Assembly (NCBI RefSeq): GCF_900104445.1
Contig: NZ_FNJI01000009.1
Span: forward strand, 83,187-147,186
Length of the DNA stretch: 64,000 nucleotides
Direction: 5' to 3'
From: Desulforhopalus singaporensis
GTDB taxonomy: Bacteria; Desulfobacterota; Desulfobulbia; Desulfobulbales; Desulfocapsaceae
Shown here: positions 46,780-56,353 of the stretch, in pieces
How the letters are laid out: every line of letters begins with the position of its first letter
Numbering within the stretch: the stretch's first letter is position 1
The notes under the pieces: model-generated
Seen by the model: only the letters and a program-made list of their open reading frames with translations
Told to the model about the DNA's origin: nothing
Database searches by the model: none
Translations under genes and position numbers: made by a program

Positions 46780-48072
46780 TTACAGGCAGCCATCAACGAG
46801 GTTGACGGGGAAAAGTCCTTTAACGTCATAAATAACGGATTTTTCCTTGCCGAGCTTTTTCAGGTCGTCAATGCTCATTTCCCTGAACTGCCTGTGGGCG
46901 ACAGCTATTACGATACCGTCATAACTTTCGGGCAAAAGCCGGTCGACAAGGGTGATACCGTAGGCTTTTGCCGCCTCCTGCGGTTCAACCCAGGGATCGT
47001 AGACATCGACGTCGATGCCATATTCTGCAAGTTCACTTATTATATCGGTTACCTTGGTGTTTCTGAGGTCGGGACAATTCTCCTTGAACGTTAGCCCCAT
47101 GACAAGCACCCGGCACGACGAAGTGTCAATCGATTTTCTCAGAAGCATCTTGATGACCGAGGTGGCTATATGGTGGCCCATACTGTCGTTGAGCCGCCGG
47201 CCGGCGAGGATCATGTTGGGATGATATCCCAGTTCCTGGGCTTTGTGTGTCAGATAATAGGGGTCGACGCCGATACAATGGCCGCCGACGAGTCCCGGAC
47301 GAAATGACAGAAAATTCCACTTTGTCTCAGCGGCTTCAAGAACTTCGTTGGTATTAATGCCTAGTTTTTCGAAGATCAGGGCCAGTTCATTGACCAGGGC
47401 TATATTTACGTCGCGCTGGGTGTTCTCGATAACCTTTGCCGCTTCCGCCACCTTGATGGAACTGGCTTTAAAGGTACCGGCGGTAATTATCGATCGGTAG
47501 AGGCTGTCAACGAACTCGGCCGACTCCGCGGTGGAGCCGGAGGTAACCTTGACTATCGTCGGCAATCGATGGTCCCTGTCGCCCGGATTGATTCTCTCCG
47601 GGCTGTATCCGCAAAAAAAATCGCGGTTGAATACCAGCCCCGATCTCTGCTCAAGCAAGGGGACGCACACCTCTTCGGTGGCGCCCGGGTAAACAGTTGA
47701 TTCGAAAATCACCATATTACCCTTTTCGAGCACTTCTCCGACAAGGCTGGAAGCCGACTGCAACGGGTTGAGATCGGGTCTTTTTGCTGCATCGATAGGG
47801 GTGGGAACCGCCACGATATAGACATTGCACTTTGCGGTGTCTGAAATATCGGCACTATAGGAGAGATGAACCGCTCCAGACAGTTCCTGGTCGGTTACCT
47901 CCAGGGTGGTGTCGCAGCCTTCCCTCAACGCTTTGATCCTTCCGGGGTTGAGGTCAAATCCTATGGTCCGGTATTTTTTGCCGAACTCCACGGCCAGCGG
48001 CAACCCCACATATCCCAGGCCGATGACGCCTATGGTAACAGTCCCGATATCCGGTAGCATTGCGGGTATCAT
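46780..48072 (-). CDS. Nucleotide-sugar (UDP-HexNAc-type) 6-dehydrogenase
   Basis: NAD-dependent four-electron oxidation of a UDP-sugar to a uronic acid. Rossmann [17 protein letters not shown], catalytic Cys about 266 in [30 protein letters not shown] in the C-terminal domain. The sequence around [15 protein letters not shown] and [14 protein letters not shown] is of the WbpA/TviB (UDP-GlcNAc/GalNAc) type rather than UDP-glucose dehydrogenase. 430 residues. One base from queD. Confidence 0.85.
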   Translation of the reverse strand: MIPAMLPDIGTVTIGVIGLGYVGLPLAVEFGKKYRTIGFDLNPGRIKALREGCDTTLEVTDQELSGAVHLSYSADISDTAKCNVYIVAVPTPIDAAKRPDLNPLQSASSLVGEVLEKGNMVIFESTVYPGATEEVCVPLLEQRSGLVFNRDFFCGYSPERINPGDRDHRLPTIVKVTSGSTAESAEFVDSLYRSIITAGTFKASSIKVAEAAKVIENTQRDVNIALVNELALIFEKLGINTNEVLEAAETKWNFLSFRPGLVGGHCIGVDPYYLTHKAQELGYHPNMILAGRRLNDSMGHHIATSVIKMLLRKSIDTSSCRVLVMGLTFKENCPDLRNTKVTDIISELAEYGIDVDVYDPWVEPQEAAKAYGITLVDRLLPESYDGIVIAVAHRQFREMSIDDLKKLGKEKSVIYDVKGLFPVNLVDGCL

Positions 48073-48073
48073 G

Positions 48074-48460
48074 TCAAAATTTTGGTCCTTCTGGTCCGTA
48101 GTATATCAACCCCTGCGTATCTGTCTCAAGTACCCGGACACTGAAGATTCGATGATTGTCGTCGGTAAGCCTGGCCCGGACTTCTCCATAGATAAACTCT
48201 GCAATATATTCAGACGATGGGTTCTTTTCCTGAAAGTAGGGCAGGGTGTTGAGATCGTGGTGATCGAGCAGGTCTATGACCTCCTTGACCACTTTTTTCA
48301 AGAGTGTAAAGTCCATCCCCATGCCGCACTTATCCACTTTCGCGGCACGAACTGTTACCCGTACCTTCCAGTTATGACCATGAGGTTTTTCACAGTCTCC
48401 GGGATAGTCGCGCAGGTGATGGGCTCCGGCAAAATGAGTATCTATAAATATATCGTACAT
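48074..48460 (-). CDS. queD: 6-carboxy-5,6,7,8-tetrahydropterin synthase (QueD)
   Basis: Zinc enzyme of queuosine/7-deazaguanine synthesis. From the ATG at 48458-48460, zinc ligands are His15 ([11 protein letters not shown]), His27 and His29 (CEKPHGHNW), with catalytic Cys23. [20 protein letters not shown] and [12 protein letters not shown] follow. 128 residues. AAGGAGAA precedes the ATG; the frame is open upstream to 48556 but without a better start. First gene of the queD-dehydrogenase-MoCF unit. Confidence 0.92.
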   Translation of the reverse strand: MYDIFIDTHFAGAHHLRDYPGDCEKPHGHNWKVRVTVRAAKVDKCGMGMDFTLLKKVVKEVIDLLDHHDLNTLPYFQEKNPSSEYIAEFIYGEVRARLTDDNHRIFSVRVLETDTQGLIYYGPEGPKF

Positions 48461-48721
48461 CAGGATTCTCCTTATATTCCTGTAAGTTTCTCCGTCATTG
48501 CAGCTGTTGGATTGCTCCGGCAAAAGCCGTTGACACATTAATACTTTCCATATCATTAATCATCTTATTTTTACAAAACAATTCCCTGCGTTATCATTGG
48601 TGATTTATTTCAAATAATGACGGTCTGTTCCTCAGAAAAACAGTACAAAAAAACGCACTGGCGGTTCGGGATGACAAGATCGGCTGGTTGTCGAGTCTGA
48701 TTTTTGTTACATTTGTTGTAA

Positions 48722-49519
48722 ATGATTGGCAGCTATTACGATATTACCAGGAACAATACACCGAATTTTATGATGTTTAAAAAACCTGTAACCTCCGACA
48801 CACTTTTTAACGGCAGGGTGATTCTCTACCAGCACCGGGATGGATATCGTTTCTCGATGGACCCGGTACTGCTTGCTCACTTCGCCGAGGTCAAGAAAGA
48901 TGGTAGAGTTCTCGATCTGGGAACAGGATGCGGGGTGATTGCTCTTATCCTGGCCTACCGCTATAACAGGGAACTGTACCGGGTGTCGGCGATAGAGGTG
49001 CAGCAAGGGCTGGCCACCCTTGCCCGGGAAAACTTTAAAGCAAACCGCAAATTTAATTGTCTCGGCGAGGTCTTCAGGGGGGATATACGCTCTATAAAAC
49101 AGTTCGTTGACGCGGAAAGCTACGATATGATCACCTGCAACCCGCCGTTTTATACTGAAGGTCAAGGGCGGCAAAGCGTTGAAGAGGAAGCACGGCTGGC
49201 AAGGCACCAGCAATCTGGCGGCTTGAGGGATTTTCTTGTAGCGGCAAGGTTTGCGCTTACAAACAGGGGGTGCGGGTATTTTATCTATCCGGCGGAACAG
49301 ACTGCAAGCCTTATCTCGGAAGCGTCGTCACTGGGGTTTGGCGTCAAGAAGATCAGGTTCGTCTACAGTTATCCGGCCATTACCAGACCCGCTCAGCTGG
49401 TAATGATCAAATGCGTCAAGAACGGCAGAAAGGATTGTGTTGTCCTTGATCCTCTTTATATCTACCGCGAAAAAAACGGCCCTTATACACAGGAGGTCGC
49501 CGAGTATTACAAGTCGTAG
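48722..49519 (+). CDS. tRNA1(Val) (adenine-N6)-methyltransferase-like (TrmN6 family)
   Basis: SAM-dependent methyltransferase. RFSMDPVLLAHFAEVKKDG leads into motif I DLGTGCGVIALILAYR, and the catalytic NPPFY motif is in MITCNPPFYTEGQ, as in YfiC/TrmN6. The C-terminal ARFALTNRGCGYFIYPAEQ and RPAQLVMIKCVK fit. 265 residues; a start at ATG 48770 is also possible. Divergent from queD. Confidence 0.8.
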   Translation: MIGSYYDITRNNTPNFMMFKKPVTSDTLFNGRVILYQHRDGYRFSMDPVLLAHFAEVKKDGRVLDLGTGCGVIALILAYRYNRELYRVSAIEVQQGLATLARENFKANRKFNCLGEVFRGDIRSIKQFVDAESYDMITCNPPFYTEGQGRQSVEEEARLARHQQSGGLRDFLVAARFALTNRGCGYFIYPAEQTASLISEASSLGFGVKKIRFVYSYPAITRPAQLVMIKCVKNGRKDCVVLDPLYIYREKNGPYTQEVAEYYKS

Positions 49520-49563
49520 AAACCACGTTGGTTTCCAGAACCGGATTTGGTTACAGCCGGTAC

Positions 49564-50334
49564 TCACGCATAATTTTTTCTGCACACCGAAAAGGCAGCG
49601 TATTCAACCAGAGAATTGATATCGTAAACCGGTATGGTGATCGCTTCCTGGATCGGCTTGGAGAAAGCGCTGAGATCGGTGCACTCGAGAATAAGAGCGT
49701 CGAGATTGTTTTCAGTTGCCACTGTGGTTGCGGAGTCGATAATTTCGCTTTCAAGCTTTACCATATCGAAATAGTTTCGTTTGCCTTCGATGATGGTTTC
49801 CCAGAATTCCGGATAGCCTTCCATCCCTCTGATAACAAAATCCTCGATTCTGGTTCCGCACTGGACAAAATGGTCCAGGGTGAGCGCCGCGGCGCTCGCT
49901 GTCAGAATGCCGATCCTGGCATGTGCCCCATGCATAAGCCGGACCATGAAAGCCTGAACGATACTTGAGGTGAAAACCGGGATATTGACCGCCTCCGCCA
50001 GTTGGGACTGAAACCTTGCGAGAAAACCGCAGCTGCCTGTTATCGCCTTGACGCCATCTTTTTCAAGCTGCTGCGCACCCTCGATAAATGGACGGATCAG
50101 CTCCGGGGTGGGATTAAAGAGCAGGGTGGGGATATCCACCTCGTCGATAACCTTGCATATTACCGGGAAATCAAAAGTTTCAGGGTTTCTAACATGTCCT
50201 TTTGGCTTGGGAAAACTGCTGTTGAGGCAGAGCACCCCGACCGGGGTGTCGTGGTAACGGCGACCATCTTTGATATTTTTCGTATTTATGGCTTGTTCTC
50301 CTGTTTTTCTCAATATGTTCCTGCAAGCAATCAA
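49564..50334 (-). CDS. Aspartate/glutamate/hydantoin racemase-superfamily protein
   Basis: Cofactor-independent two-Cys racemase fold. The catalytic Cys candidates are in ITGSCGFLARFQ and LILECTDLSAF. PVGVLCLNSSFPKPKGHV and FTSSIVQAFMVRLM surround them. 256 residues; the start is uncertain because the frame opens with TTG at 50334 and no good ribosome site matches a Met. It is the last gene of the RidA-dehydrogenase-Tct operon, so it probably interconverts enantiomers of the imported substrate, or acts as a decarboxylase or isomerase of the same fold. Confidence 0.72.
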   Translation of the reverse strand: MIACRNILRKTGEQAINTKNIKDGRRYHDTPVGVLCLNSSFPKPKGHVRNPETFDFPVICKVIDEVDIPTLLFNPTPELIRPFIEGAQQLEKDGVKAITGSCGFLARFQSQLAEAVNIPVFTSSIVQAFMVRLMHGAHARIGILTASAAALTLDHFVQCGTRIEDFVIRGMEGYPEFWETIIEGKRNYFDMVKLESEIIDSATTVATENNLDALILECTDLSAFSKPIQEAITIPVYDINSLVEYAAFSVCRKNYA

Positions 50335-50362
50335 CTCAATTTTAAACGCAAAACGGTTTAAA

Positions 50363-50388
50363 GGGGCCGTACCTGATGTGACGGCCCC
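50363..50388 (-). terminator. Hairpin between tctC and the racemase gene
   Basis: GGGGCCGT (50363-50370) and ACGGCCCC (50381-50388) form a perfect 8-bp stem with a 10-base loop. On the minus strand only TTT follows, so attenuation or mRNA stabilisation is more likely than full termination. Confidence 0.5.
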
Positions 50389-50400
50389 CGGGATATGAAG

Positions 50401-51348
50401 TTATTCTTTCATCTTCTGGGCTGCTTCGTTCATAATATCGTAGGTGACTTTCAAGTCTTTGACCCACTCCTCACCGTAGCGGAAATCAACTACCGCACCC
50501 ATGTTCTCATACGCTTTGAGAACTTTTGGGTCCTTCATGACTTTCTTGGTTACCTCGACGAGTTTGTTGACAACTTCCTCGGGAACGCCCTTGGGGGCGA
50601 AGATGCCGGACCAGCCTTCAAAGCTGCCCTTGATGCCGTAATCACCAAAGGTGGGAACTCCCGGGTATGCATCCATCTTCTGATTCATGACAAGAGCCCT
50701 GGCACGTCCGGCCTTGATGTGGGGGCCGAAAGCGGGAGGGAAGGAGACTGCGGAATCGATATGGCCACCGACGACCGACACCATCGACTCCGCAGTAGTA
50801 TTTGCGTGAACGTATTTCGGGGTGTATCCGGCCTGGTCGGCGATGATGCTCGCCAGGATTGTGCCAGAAGAAGCCGCCCCCCATGAACCCTGGGTAACGG
50901 TTTTTTCTTTGGCGGCCTTGATGAAGTCATCAAAGGTCTGGAACGGGCTGTCGTTTTTTACAATAATGCCCAGCGGTACCGCGGTCATCTTGACTACTGG
51001 CACAAAGCTGTCGAAGTCATAGGGTGTTTTGCTGAAATTAGGTGTTACCAGGACGTTGCTCAGTCCCGCGTTGATCAGCGTGTAGCCGTCTTTTTTGGCG
51101 TTGGCTACAAAGGTGGTGCCGACCACACCGCCGCCGCCTGCCTTGTTGATGACCACCACCGGATTACCGAGTTCCTTTTCCACGGCATCTGCCCAGACAC
51201 GGGTGGTCAGATCGGAATCTCCGCCTGCACCCCAGGGGACAATAACGTTTATCGGCTTTTTCGGATACTCGGCGTGTACCGATGCTGCGATAAGGGTAAC
51301 CGCCATTACCGCTGCTACCTTAACCAGTTTTTTGCTCCATTTAATCAT
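50401..51348 (-). CDS. tctC: Tripartite tricarboxylate transporter substrate-binding protein (TctC/Bug)
   Basis: Periplasmic receptor of a TTT importer. Signal peptide residues 1 to about 26 (VAAVMAVTLIAASVHA-EY). The mature start YPKKPINVIVPWGAGGDSDL, then KAGGGGVVGTTFVANA, GWSGIFAPKGVPEEVVNKL, are Bug-family motifs. The ATG at 51346-51348 follows a GGA site. 315 residues. Bug proteins bind carboxylates and sometimes amino acids; the ligand here is unknown. Confidence 0.9.
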   Translation of the reverse strand: MIKWSKKLVKVAAVMAVTLIAASVHAEYPKKPINVIVPWGAGGDSDLTTRVWADAVEKELGNPVVVINKAGGGGVVGTTFVANAKKDGYTLINAGLSNVLVTPNFSKTPYDFDSFVPVVKMTAVPLGIIVKNDSPFQTFDDFIKAAKEKTVTQGSWGAASSGTILASIIADQAGYTPKYVHANTTAESMVSVVGGHIDSAVSFPPAFGPHIKAGRARALVMNQKMDAYPGVPTFGDYGIKGSFEGWSGIFAPKGVPEEVVNKLVEVTKKVMKDPKVLKAYENMGAVVDFRYGEEWVKDLKVTYDIMNEAAQKMKE

Positions 51349-51382
51349 GACTTTTCCTTTTGGTTGCGAAGTTGACACATAT

Positions 51383-51406
51383 GATCTTTATTGTCCAATA
51401 AAGATC
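51383..51406 (-). promoter_or_regulatory. Perfect intercistronic hairpin between tctA and tctC
   Basis: GATCTTTATTG (51383-51393) and its exact complement (51396-51406) flank two bases. Placed just before the binding-protein gene, it could protect the tctC message or alter the tctA/tctC ratio. Confidence 0.55.
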
Positions 51407-51409
51407 CTC

Positions 51410-52954
51410 CTACACTTTATCCGCTACCGCCTCGCCCTGTTCTAGGCAGGCGGAATCGTTTCTTTTCACTTTTGCTCTTTTTCTCTGACGTATGGTTGAA
51501 TAGACCGACAGCGCTGCCAGGCCTGTAAATATCCAGGCAAACGGGGTGGTGAAATACATGGAGTAGTTGTCACCTACTATGGCGACGGCCTGATCCATAT
51601 TCTGTTCAAGCATCGGGGTCAGAATAAAGCCGATCAGGTAAGCCGCCGGGTTGAGTCCTACAAGTCGCATGCCGAAACCGAACATGGTGAACAGGATCAG
51701 CAGGAGCACATCGTTGATGTTCTGGTTTGTGGTGAAGGAACCGGCAAAGGCGAAGATGGTGACACACGGGAAAATGTAGTATCGCGGCACCGATGCAATC
51801 TTGGTCCAGAACTTGAAACCGATCCTGGCGAAAAAGAGCAAAAAGAAGTCAGTCAGTAAAAAACCGGCGAAAATTCCGTAGATAACCTGGGTGTGCTCGA
51901 AAAAAATTGTCGGCCCGGGAGTTATCCCCTGGATTAGGAACGCCCCGAACAGTAGAGCTGTTACGTCGTCTCCGGGAATAGACAGGGTAAGCATCGGGAT
52001 CATGGCCGCACCGCAAACGGCGTTGTTGGCCGATTCCGCGGCGGCAATCCCGCGGATGGACCCGTTGCCGAATTTCTCCGGATTTTTCGCAGTACGCCTT
52101 GCCTCGCCATAGGCAAGAAAAGCCGCCGTGGTGGAGCCGAGGCCGGGCAGGGAACCGATAAAAGTGCCGATTCCCGAGGATTTGATAATGGTCCCCAGTA
52201 CCGAACGATACTCTCTCCAGCTGATGCGGTTGTCCTCTGGGTTGGGGGACACTGTAAGCTTGAGATTGCCTTGGGCGCTGTTACGTTGCCTGATGGCGAT
52301 GATCACCTCCGGCATGACCAGCACCCCTATCAGCATAGGGGTAAAGGTAAAACCGCTCATCAACTCCGGTATTCCGAAAGTGAAACGGGTCGCCCCGGTA
52401 ATCGAGGACATCCCCACCGTCGCAAAGAGCATGCCGAGACAGGTGGAAAGCAACCCGCGGGAGATCGACTCGCCGGTCACCGAGCCGATCACCGTGAAAG
52501 CGAAAAACAACAGATAGACACGTTCGATGGGTCCAGCTTTGAGCGAGATAAGCGAGATCGGGGCGGCGACAAAGATCAGGACCAGAGTACTCAGCATCTC
52601 CCCGGTTACCGAGGCGTAGAGCGCCATACACAGCGCCTTGCCGGACTTGCCCATCCTGGTGAGAGCGTGACCGTCCTGGGCAGTGAGGAAAGCCGCCGCA
52701 GCGCCAGGGGTGTTGATCAGAATTGCCGAAATGGAACCGCCGTAAATGCCGGCTTTATACACCGCCAGCAGCATGGTTATGCCGACAACCGGCTCGACAT
52801 AAAAAGTAAGCGGCAGCATGATGGCGATAGCCATGATAGCGGAAATCCCCGGGATGGCGCCAAAGATAATGCCGACGATTACGCCGATAATAATACCGAC
52901 GATGGGCCCGACGCTGAATATGGTCGCAAAGCCTTGTAAGATATTTTCAATCAT
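51410..52954 (-). CDS. tctA: Tripartite tricarboxylate transporter large membrane subunit (TctA)
   Basis: The 514-residue, about 11-12-helix permease of the TTT importer. IIFGAIPGISAIMAIAIMLP, YKAGIYGGSISAILINTPG and GSLPGLGSTTAAFLAYGEAR with AAAESANNAVCGAAMIPML are signature loops of TctA. Downstream of tctB by 12 bases. Confidence 0.94.
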   Translation of the reverse strand: MIENILQGFATIFSVGPIVGIIIGVIVGIIFGAIPGISAIMAIAIMLPLTFYVEPVVGITMLLAVYKAGIYGGSISAILINTPGAAAAFLTAQDGHALTRMGKSGKALCMALYASVTGEMLSTLVLIFVAAPISLISLKAGPIERVYLLFFAFTVIGSVTGESISRGLLSTCLGMLFATVGMSSITGATRFTFGIPELMSGFTFTPMLIGVLVMPEVIIAIRQRNSAQGNLKLTVSPNPEDNRISWREYRSVLGTIIKSSGIGTFIGSLPGLGSTTAAFLAYGEARRTAKNPEKFGNGSIRGIAAAESANNAVCGAAMIPMLTLSIPGDDVTALLFGAFLIQGITPGPTIFFEHTQVIYGIFAGFLLTDFFLLFFARIGFKFWTKIASVPRYYIFPCVTIFAFAGSFTTNQNINDVLLLILFTMFGFGMRLVGLNPAAYLIGFILTPMLEQNMDQAVAIVGDNYSMYFTTPFAWIFTGLAALSVYSTIRQRKRAKVKRNDSACLEQGEAVADKV

Positions 52955-52966
52955 TGTCAGCCTCCG

Positions 52967-53434
52967 TTACGACAGGGACCAGGTAGGCAGAAATACCCGC
53001 AGGTACTGGCTGCAACCGTAGTAGATGAGAATCGGGACGATGACAGACATGATCCCGATAAGGATCCAGTTGCGTCCGCCTAAAAGATACGCTATGGCTA
53101 AAATAACAAAGGGCGTGGCGACCAGAAAACCGAGATGGGGAGAGGCAAGCCAGTAGAGGATGAAAATCGAAAAGTAGATTCCCACCCCGCCAAATCCCGT
53201 GGTATTAATATGCTCGTGGATGGTGAGTTTTTCTCGTTTTTTCAGTTTAACCAGCGATTGGATGCCGATAGTTCCGGAAAAAATGAGAATAAATACGGCA
53301 ATGAGCCGTGGTACAAACATGGATCCAAGCTCCGTTTCCATGCCCCCTTCGACCAGCTTATCGTTTGTCAGGATTATCAGCGAAACGGTAATAAGCGCCG
53401 CAGATAATATCACATCAATTTTTCTTCTGTTCAT
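52967..53434 (-). CDS. tctB: Tripartite tricarboxylate transporter small membrane subunit (TctB)
   Basis: 155 residues with four hydrophobic helices (VILSAALITVSLIIL, VPRLIAVFILIFSGTIGIQS, GGVGIYFSIFILYWLASP, and a C-terminal pair). Size, topology and position before tctA identify it as TctB; sequence conservation in this family is low. Confidence 0.85.
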   Translation of the reverse strand: MNRRKIDVILSAALITVSLIILTNDKLVEGGMETELGSMFVPRLIAVFILIFSGTIGIQSLVKLKKREKLTIHEHINTTGFGGVGIYFSIFILYWLASPHLGFLVATPFVILAIAYLLGGRNWILIGIMSVIVPILIYYGCSQYLRVFLPTWSLS

Positions 53435-53491
53435 TGGGTTCCCCTGCAGAGTCTTGTATTTTGCTAGTTCCTCGGATGGAAAGCGTGGTTG

Positions 53492-54895
53492 TTAGGTGTC
53501 GGCAGGCTCCTCTGTATACACCCGGCAATAGTTTTCCAGCGAAACCGGCCTGAAAGGTTGTCTTATATGTAAATTTCCAACCTTGTCAGGAGTGGTTGAC
53601 TGGGCCGCAGCGACAATCTCGGCAAGCGGAGTCCCGCACATCCGCCCCTGGCAGGGCCCCATGCCGCAGCGGGTATGGAGTTTCACCTCGTTGACGTCGC
53701 GGTTGCCCTCTTTGGCTATCTTTCTGATATCTTTTGCGGTAACCGATTCGCACCTGCAGACAATGGTCTCGTCGGGTACGCCAAAGATATCGGGGTGCGG
53801 GGCGAACATATATCGCAGGAAACTACGGGCGATACGAATTCTGCGCAACTGCTTCAGATGTTTTTCCGACCTGAAGGCAGCCTCGCCCTTGGTGATTACC
53901 CCAATTTTTCTGGCGACATCGATTCCTGCCAGGGTTCCCTTGATTATACTCGCGTCTCCGCCGTGAACATAGTTAGCATCTCCGGCCAGGTAAATGCCGT
54001 CTATGCTGGTTGCCCCGAAATCGTCCGTTACCGGGTACCAGTAGCGCTGCACTTTGTCCCATCGATGAAGAGCTCCCATCGAACGCAGGATGTGGGTCCG
54101 GGGAATCACTCCCTCGTGGCGAAGCAGGCAGGCAGCGTCTATTTCATGCCTTTTGCCGCCTTTTTCATAGACAACTCTTTCAACCCTGGTGTCGCCCGCC
54201 GCCCTGATCTGTTTTACACCGGTAACAAAGGGAATTTTTCCGCCGAGGATCTTTTTTGCCATCGCCTTGCCCTTGGACATGTAACCTGCATCGAGAAAAG
54301 ACCAGGACATGAACGCACCTCCGGCAAACCTTTTCGGCCAGCAACCGGTGTCGAGCCAGGCGGCGATGTTCACCCCATTGTCAAGAAGGTGACAAGCTAC
54401 AAGCAGCAGCAGCGGGCCGTTGCCGGCCAGCACCACAGGATCACTTGACTCTCTGGTCAGAGTGCCTCCTGAGCGGAGCAGAATATCAGCACCTCCTGCA
54501 GTAATAACCCCGGGAAGGGTCCAGCCGGGAAATGGTACCGGCCGCTCCATGGCCCCGGGAGCTATAACCACGCAGGCGCCATGCAGCAGCCTGGCCCCGT
54601 CTTTATCGGTGCACGATACCCTGTTCGGCTCCACCCCCCACACGACGGTATCGGGATAATATTTAATTTTTGCCGCACGAAAGTTTCGGACTAGCTCCAG
54701 GCCTCTTTGTCTGTCCCCGTCATCGAGGAGGGACTGGCCAAGCGGGGTTTCGATATTCCGAAACAGTTGTCCTCCAGGGGAGCTCTGTTCGTCTACCACG
54801 GCAACTTCGAGCCCACAGCTGCTGGCCGAACATGCCGCAGCAAGTCCTGCCGGGCCACCACCTATGATTATCAGGTCGGTTTGATTTTCCATCAC
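53492..54895 (-). CDS. FAD/NAD(P)-binding subunit of a heteromeric amine/amino-acid dehydrogenase (HcnB/OoxA-like)
   Basis: Pyridine-nucleotide-disulfide-type flavoprotein. FAD motif LIIIGGGPAGLAAACSAS, then VVIAPGAMERPVPFPGWTLP, VVLAGNGPLLLLVACHLL, and DGIYLAGDANYVHGGDASII. The C-terminus has a BFD-like [2Fe-2S] domain: VCRCESVTAKD and TRCGMGPCQGRMCG give four Cys. 467 residues. It overlaps the small ferredoxin-like gene by four bases. The same architecture occurs in HcnB, opine oxidase subunit A and D-hydroxyproline dehydrogenase. Confidence 0.85.
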   Translation of the reverse strand: MMENQTDLIIIGGGPAGLAAACSASSCGLEVAVVDEQSSPGGQLFRNIETPLGQSLLDDGDRQRGLELVRNFRAAKIKYYPDTVVWGVEPNRVSCTDKDGARLLHGACVVIAPGAMERPVPFPGWTLPGVITAGGADILLRSGGTLTRESSDPVVLAGNGPLLLLVACHLLDNGVNIAAWLDTGCWPKRFAGGAFMSWSFLDAGYMSKGKAMAKKILGGKIPFVTGVKQIRAAGDTRVERVVYEKGGKRHEIDAACLLRHEGVIPRTHILRSMGALHRWDKVQRYWYPVTDDFGATSIDGIYLAGDANYVHGGDASIIKGTLAGIDVARKIGVITKGEAAFRSEKHLKQLRRIRIARSFLRYMFAPHPDIFGVPDETIVCRCESVTAKDIRKIAKEGNRDVNEVKLHTRCGMGPCQGRMCGTPLAEIVAAAQSTTPDKVGNLHIRQPFRPVSLENYCRVYTEEPADT

Positions 54896-55176
54896 TTTGC
54901 CTCTGGTACCTTCAGCTGTCTCTTGACAACCATGCCATCCTCAACGCTCACCAGACAGGTCTGAACGTTTTCTTCACCGTTTACTTCCATCATGCATTCA
55001 AAACAGACTCCCATGAGACAGTACGGCGCCCTTGGGGTTTTATCCACCGGGTGAACACAGGTACACCCCAAATGAAGATGTCCAAGTACCGCAGCCGCCA
55101 CCGAAATACCCGTCGGGACGGTAACCTCTTTGTCATCTACGGTCAGGGTGACCGTAGGCTGTAGACCGTTTTTCAT
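54892..55176 (-). CDS. Small [2Fe-2S] subunit of the dehydrogenase (HcnA-like)
   Basis: 94 residues, ferredoxin-like fold. VTLTVDDKEVTVPTGISVAA at the N-terminus and Cys ligands in RAPYCLMGVCFECMMEVNG with a fourth in VQTCLVSV match the 2Fe-2S_4 subunit of HcnA/SoxA-type complexes. An additional pair LGCTCVHP is present. ATGA overlap with the next subunit indicates stoichiometric synthesis. Confidence 0.88.
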   Translation of the reverse strand: MKNGLQPTVTLTVDDKEVTVPTGISVAAAVLGHLHLGCTCVHPVDKTPRAPYCLMGVCFECMMEVNGEENVQTCLVSVEDGMVVKRQLKVPEAK

Positions 55177-55185
55177 AACTTTTAC

Positions 55186-56322
55186 CTATAACTGACAATC
55201 ATAACCAAAGCGTTTTAAGGTCATACTGGCGGCAACATCGGGTAACCCGGCGCCAACGATAAAATCCGGCAAATAACGGGCGTGTGCTGCTGCCAGCGTC
55301 ACGGCGCTGTGGGTGTTTAACAAAAACGCTCTCGGATGGCCCGGAAGAGTGGAGTAGATTGCCTGTTTATCCTCTGGCATCACCCGCAGCCCGCTCCAGG
55401 CACGGATAAGCCTTTTTTTACCGAGTTCGGGCCATACCCGGGTGGCCCATATTCCTTCAGTGGCAACATCTTCCGGGACGATTCCGGTATCGTGTCCTGA
55501 AAACTCGTGTCTGAAACCTATAATAACAGTTCCGCCGAAGGTCTGGGACACACCGAGAACCGGAATCGGCATGACATAGGGCATCCTTTCAACCAGCAGC
55601 ACCTGGCCCTTGTCAGCATAGACCGGCAACTCCGGCAGGGCAAAACGGGCGAGCCGTCTATTTGCAAGGCCTGCCGCCAGGACCACCCGCTCGCAATTCA
55701 AGGGCCCTTGCTCCGTTATAACCAGGAACCCTCCGTTTCGGGGTTGCACCTCGTAGGCGACCGTTTCGATAAAGGTTCCGCCCAGCTTTGAGAAAGCAAC
55801 TTTGAAGGCGCGCAATAGCGCCAGCGGTTCGATGATGCCGTCTTCCTCGCACCATGCCGCTCCGCTTACCTCCTTGCCGAATTTAATATGGGGGAGCTTT
55901 TTTTCAAGCTCGCCTCGGGAAATCATGCCTCCGGGATAACTGTCCAGGACTTGGCCCAGGTTTTCAATATACTCCCTGCGCGTATCGTATTCTCCCTCTC
56001 CCAGGCAGGCAATAATCCCGCCGCGATAATGTACCGGTATTTCTATTCCGCTGATCTTTTGCAGCTCGCGGGTAAGTTCGGGGAAAAGCCGCGCCGAATG
56101 AAACCCCCACCGGGCGTAGTCGGGCAGGTGAAGAAACTTGGATTGACACCAGATAAGCCCCACATTGGCCCTGGAGGCCATGTTGGTCCTGGTCGGCGCG
56201 TCGATCAAAGTCACCCTGCAACCCCTGGCTGCGAGCCCGTAAGCTACAGCAGCGCCGCAGATTCCTCCTCCGACAATGATGATTTCATGGTCTGGAATAC
56301 TTTTTGAACGTGATCTAGTCAT
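55186..56322 (-). CDS. DAO-family FAD oxidoreductase, catalytic subunit (HcnC/OoxB-like)
   Basis: D-amino-acid-oxidase/glycine-oxidase fold. FAD motif IIIVGGGICGAAVAYGLAA, FLHLPDYARWGFHSARLFPE, GVSQTFGGTVIIGFRHEFSG, and RAWSGLRVMPEDKQAIYST. 378 residues. It should oxidise the C-N bond of the substrate and pass electrons through the [2Fe-2S] and second FAD subunit encoded next. The substrate (amino acid, imino acid or opine) cannot be read from sequence. Confidence 0.87.
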   Translation of the reverse strand: MTRSRSKSIPDHEIIIVGGGICGAAVAYGLAARGCRVTLIDAPTRTNMASRANVGLIWCQSKFLHLPDYARWGFHSARLFPELTRELQKISGIEIPVHYRGGIIACLGEGEYDTRREYIENLGQVLDSYPGGMISRGELEKKLPHIKFGKEVSGAAWCEEDGIIEPLALLRAFKVAFSKLGGTFIETVAYEVQPRNGGFLVITEQGPLNCERVVLAAGLANRRLARFALPELPVYADKGQVLLVERMPYVMPIPVLGVSQTFGGTVIIGFRHEFSGHDTGIVPEDVATEGIWATRVWPELGKKRLIRAWSGLRVMPEDKQAIYSTLPGHPRAFLLNTHSAVTLAAAHARYLPDFIVGAGLPDVAASMTLKRFGYDCQL

Positions 56323-56353
56323 GGTGTCGTCATTGGGGCAAAAGGGTAATGTA

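Noticed and set aside
53492..56322. True hydrogen cyanide synthase (HcnABC)
   Set aside because: All three subunits are HcnABC-like, but the gene order is C-A-B and the neighbours are RidA, a TTT importer and a racemase-fold gene, which fit amino-acid or opine catabolism better. The same subunit types occur in opine and hydroxyproline dehydrogenases.
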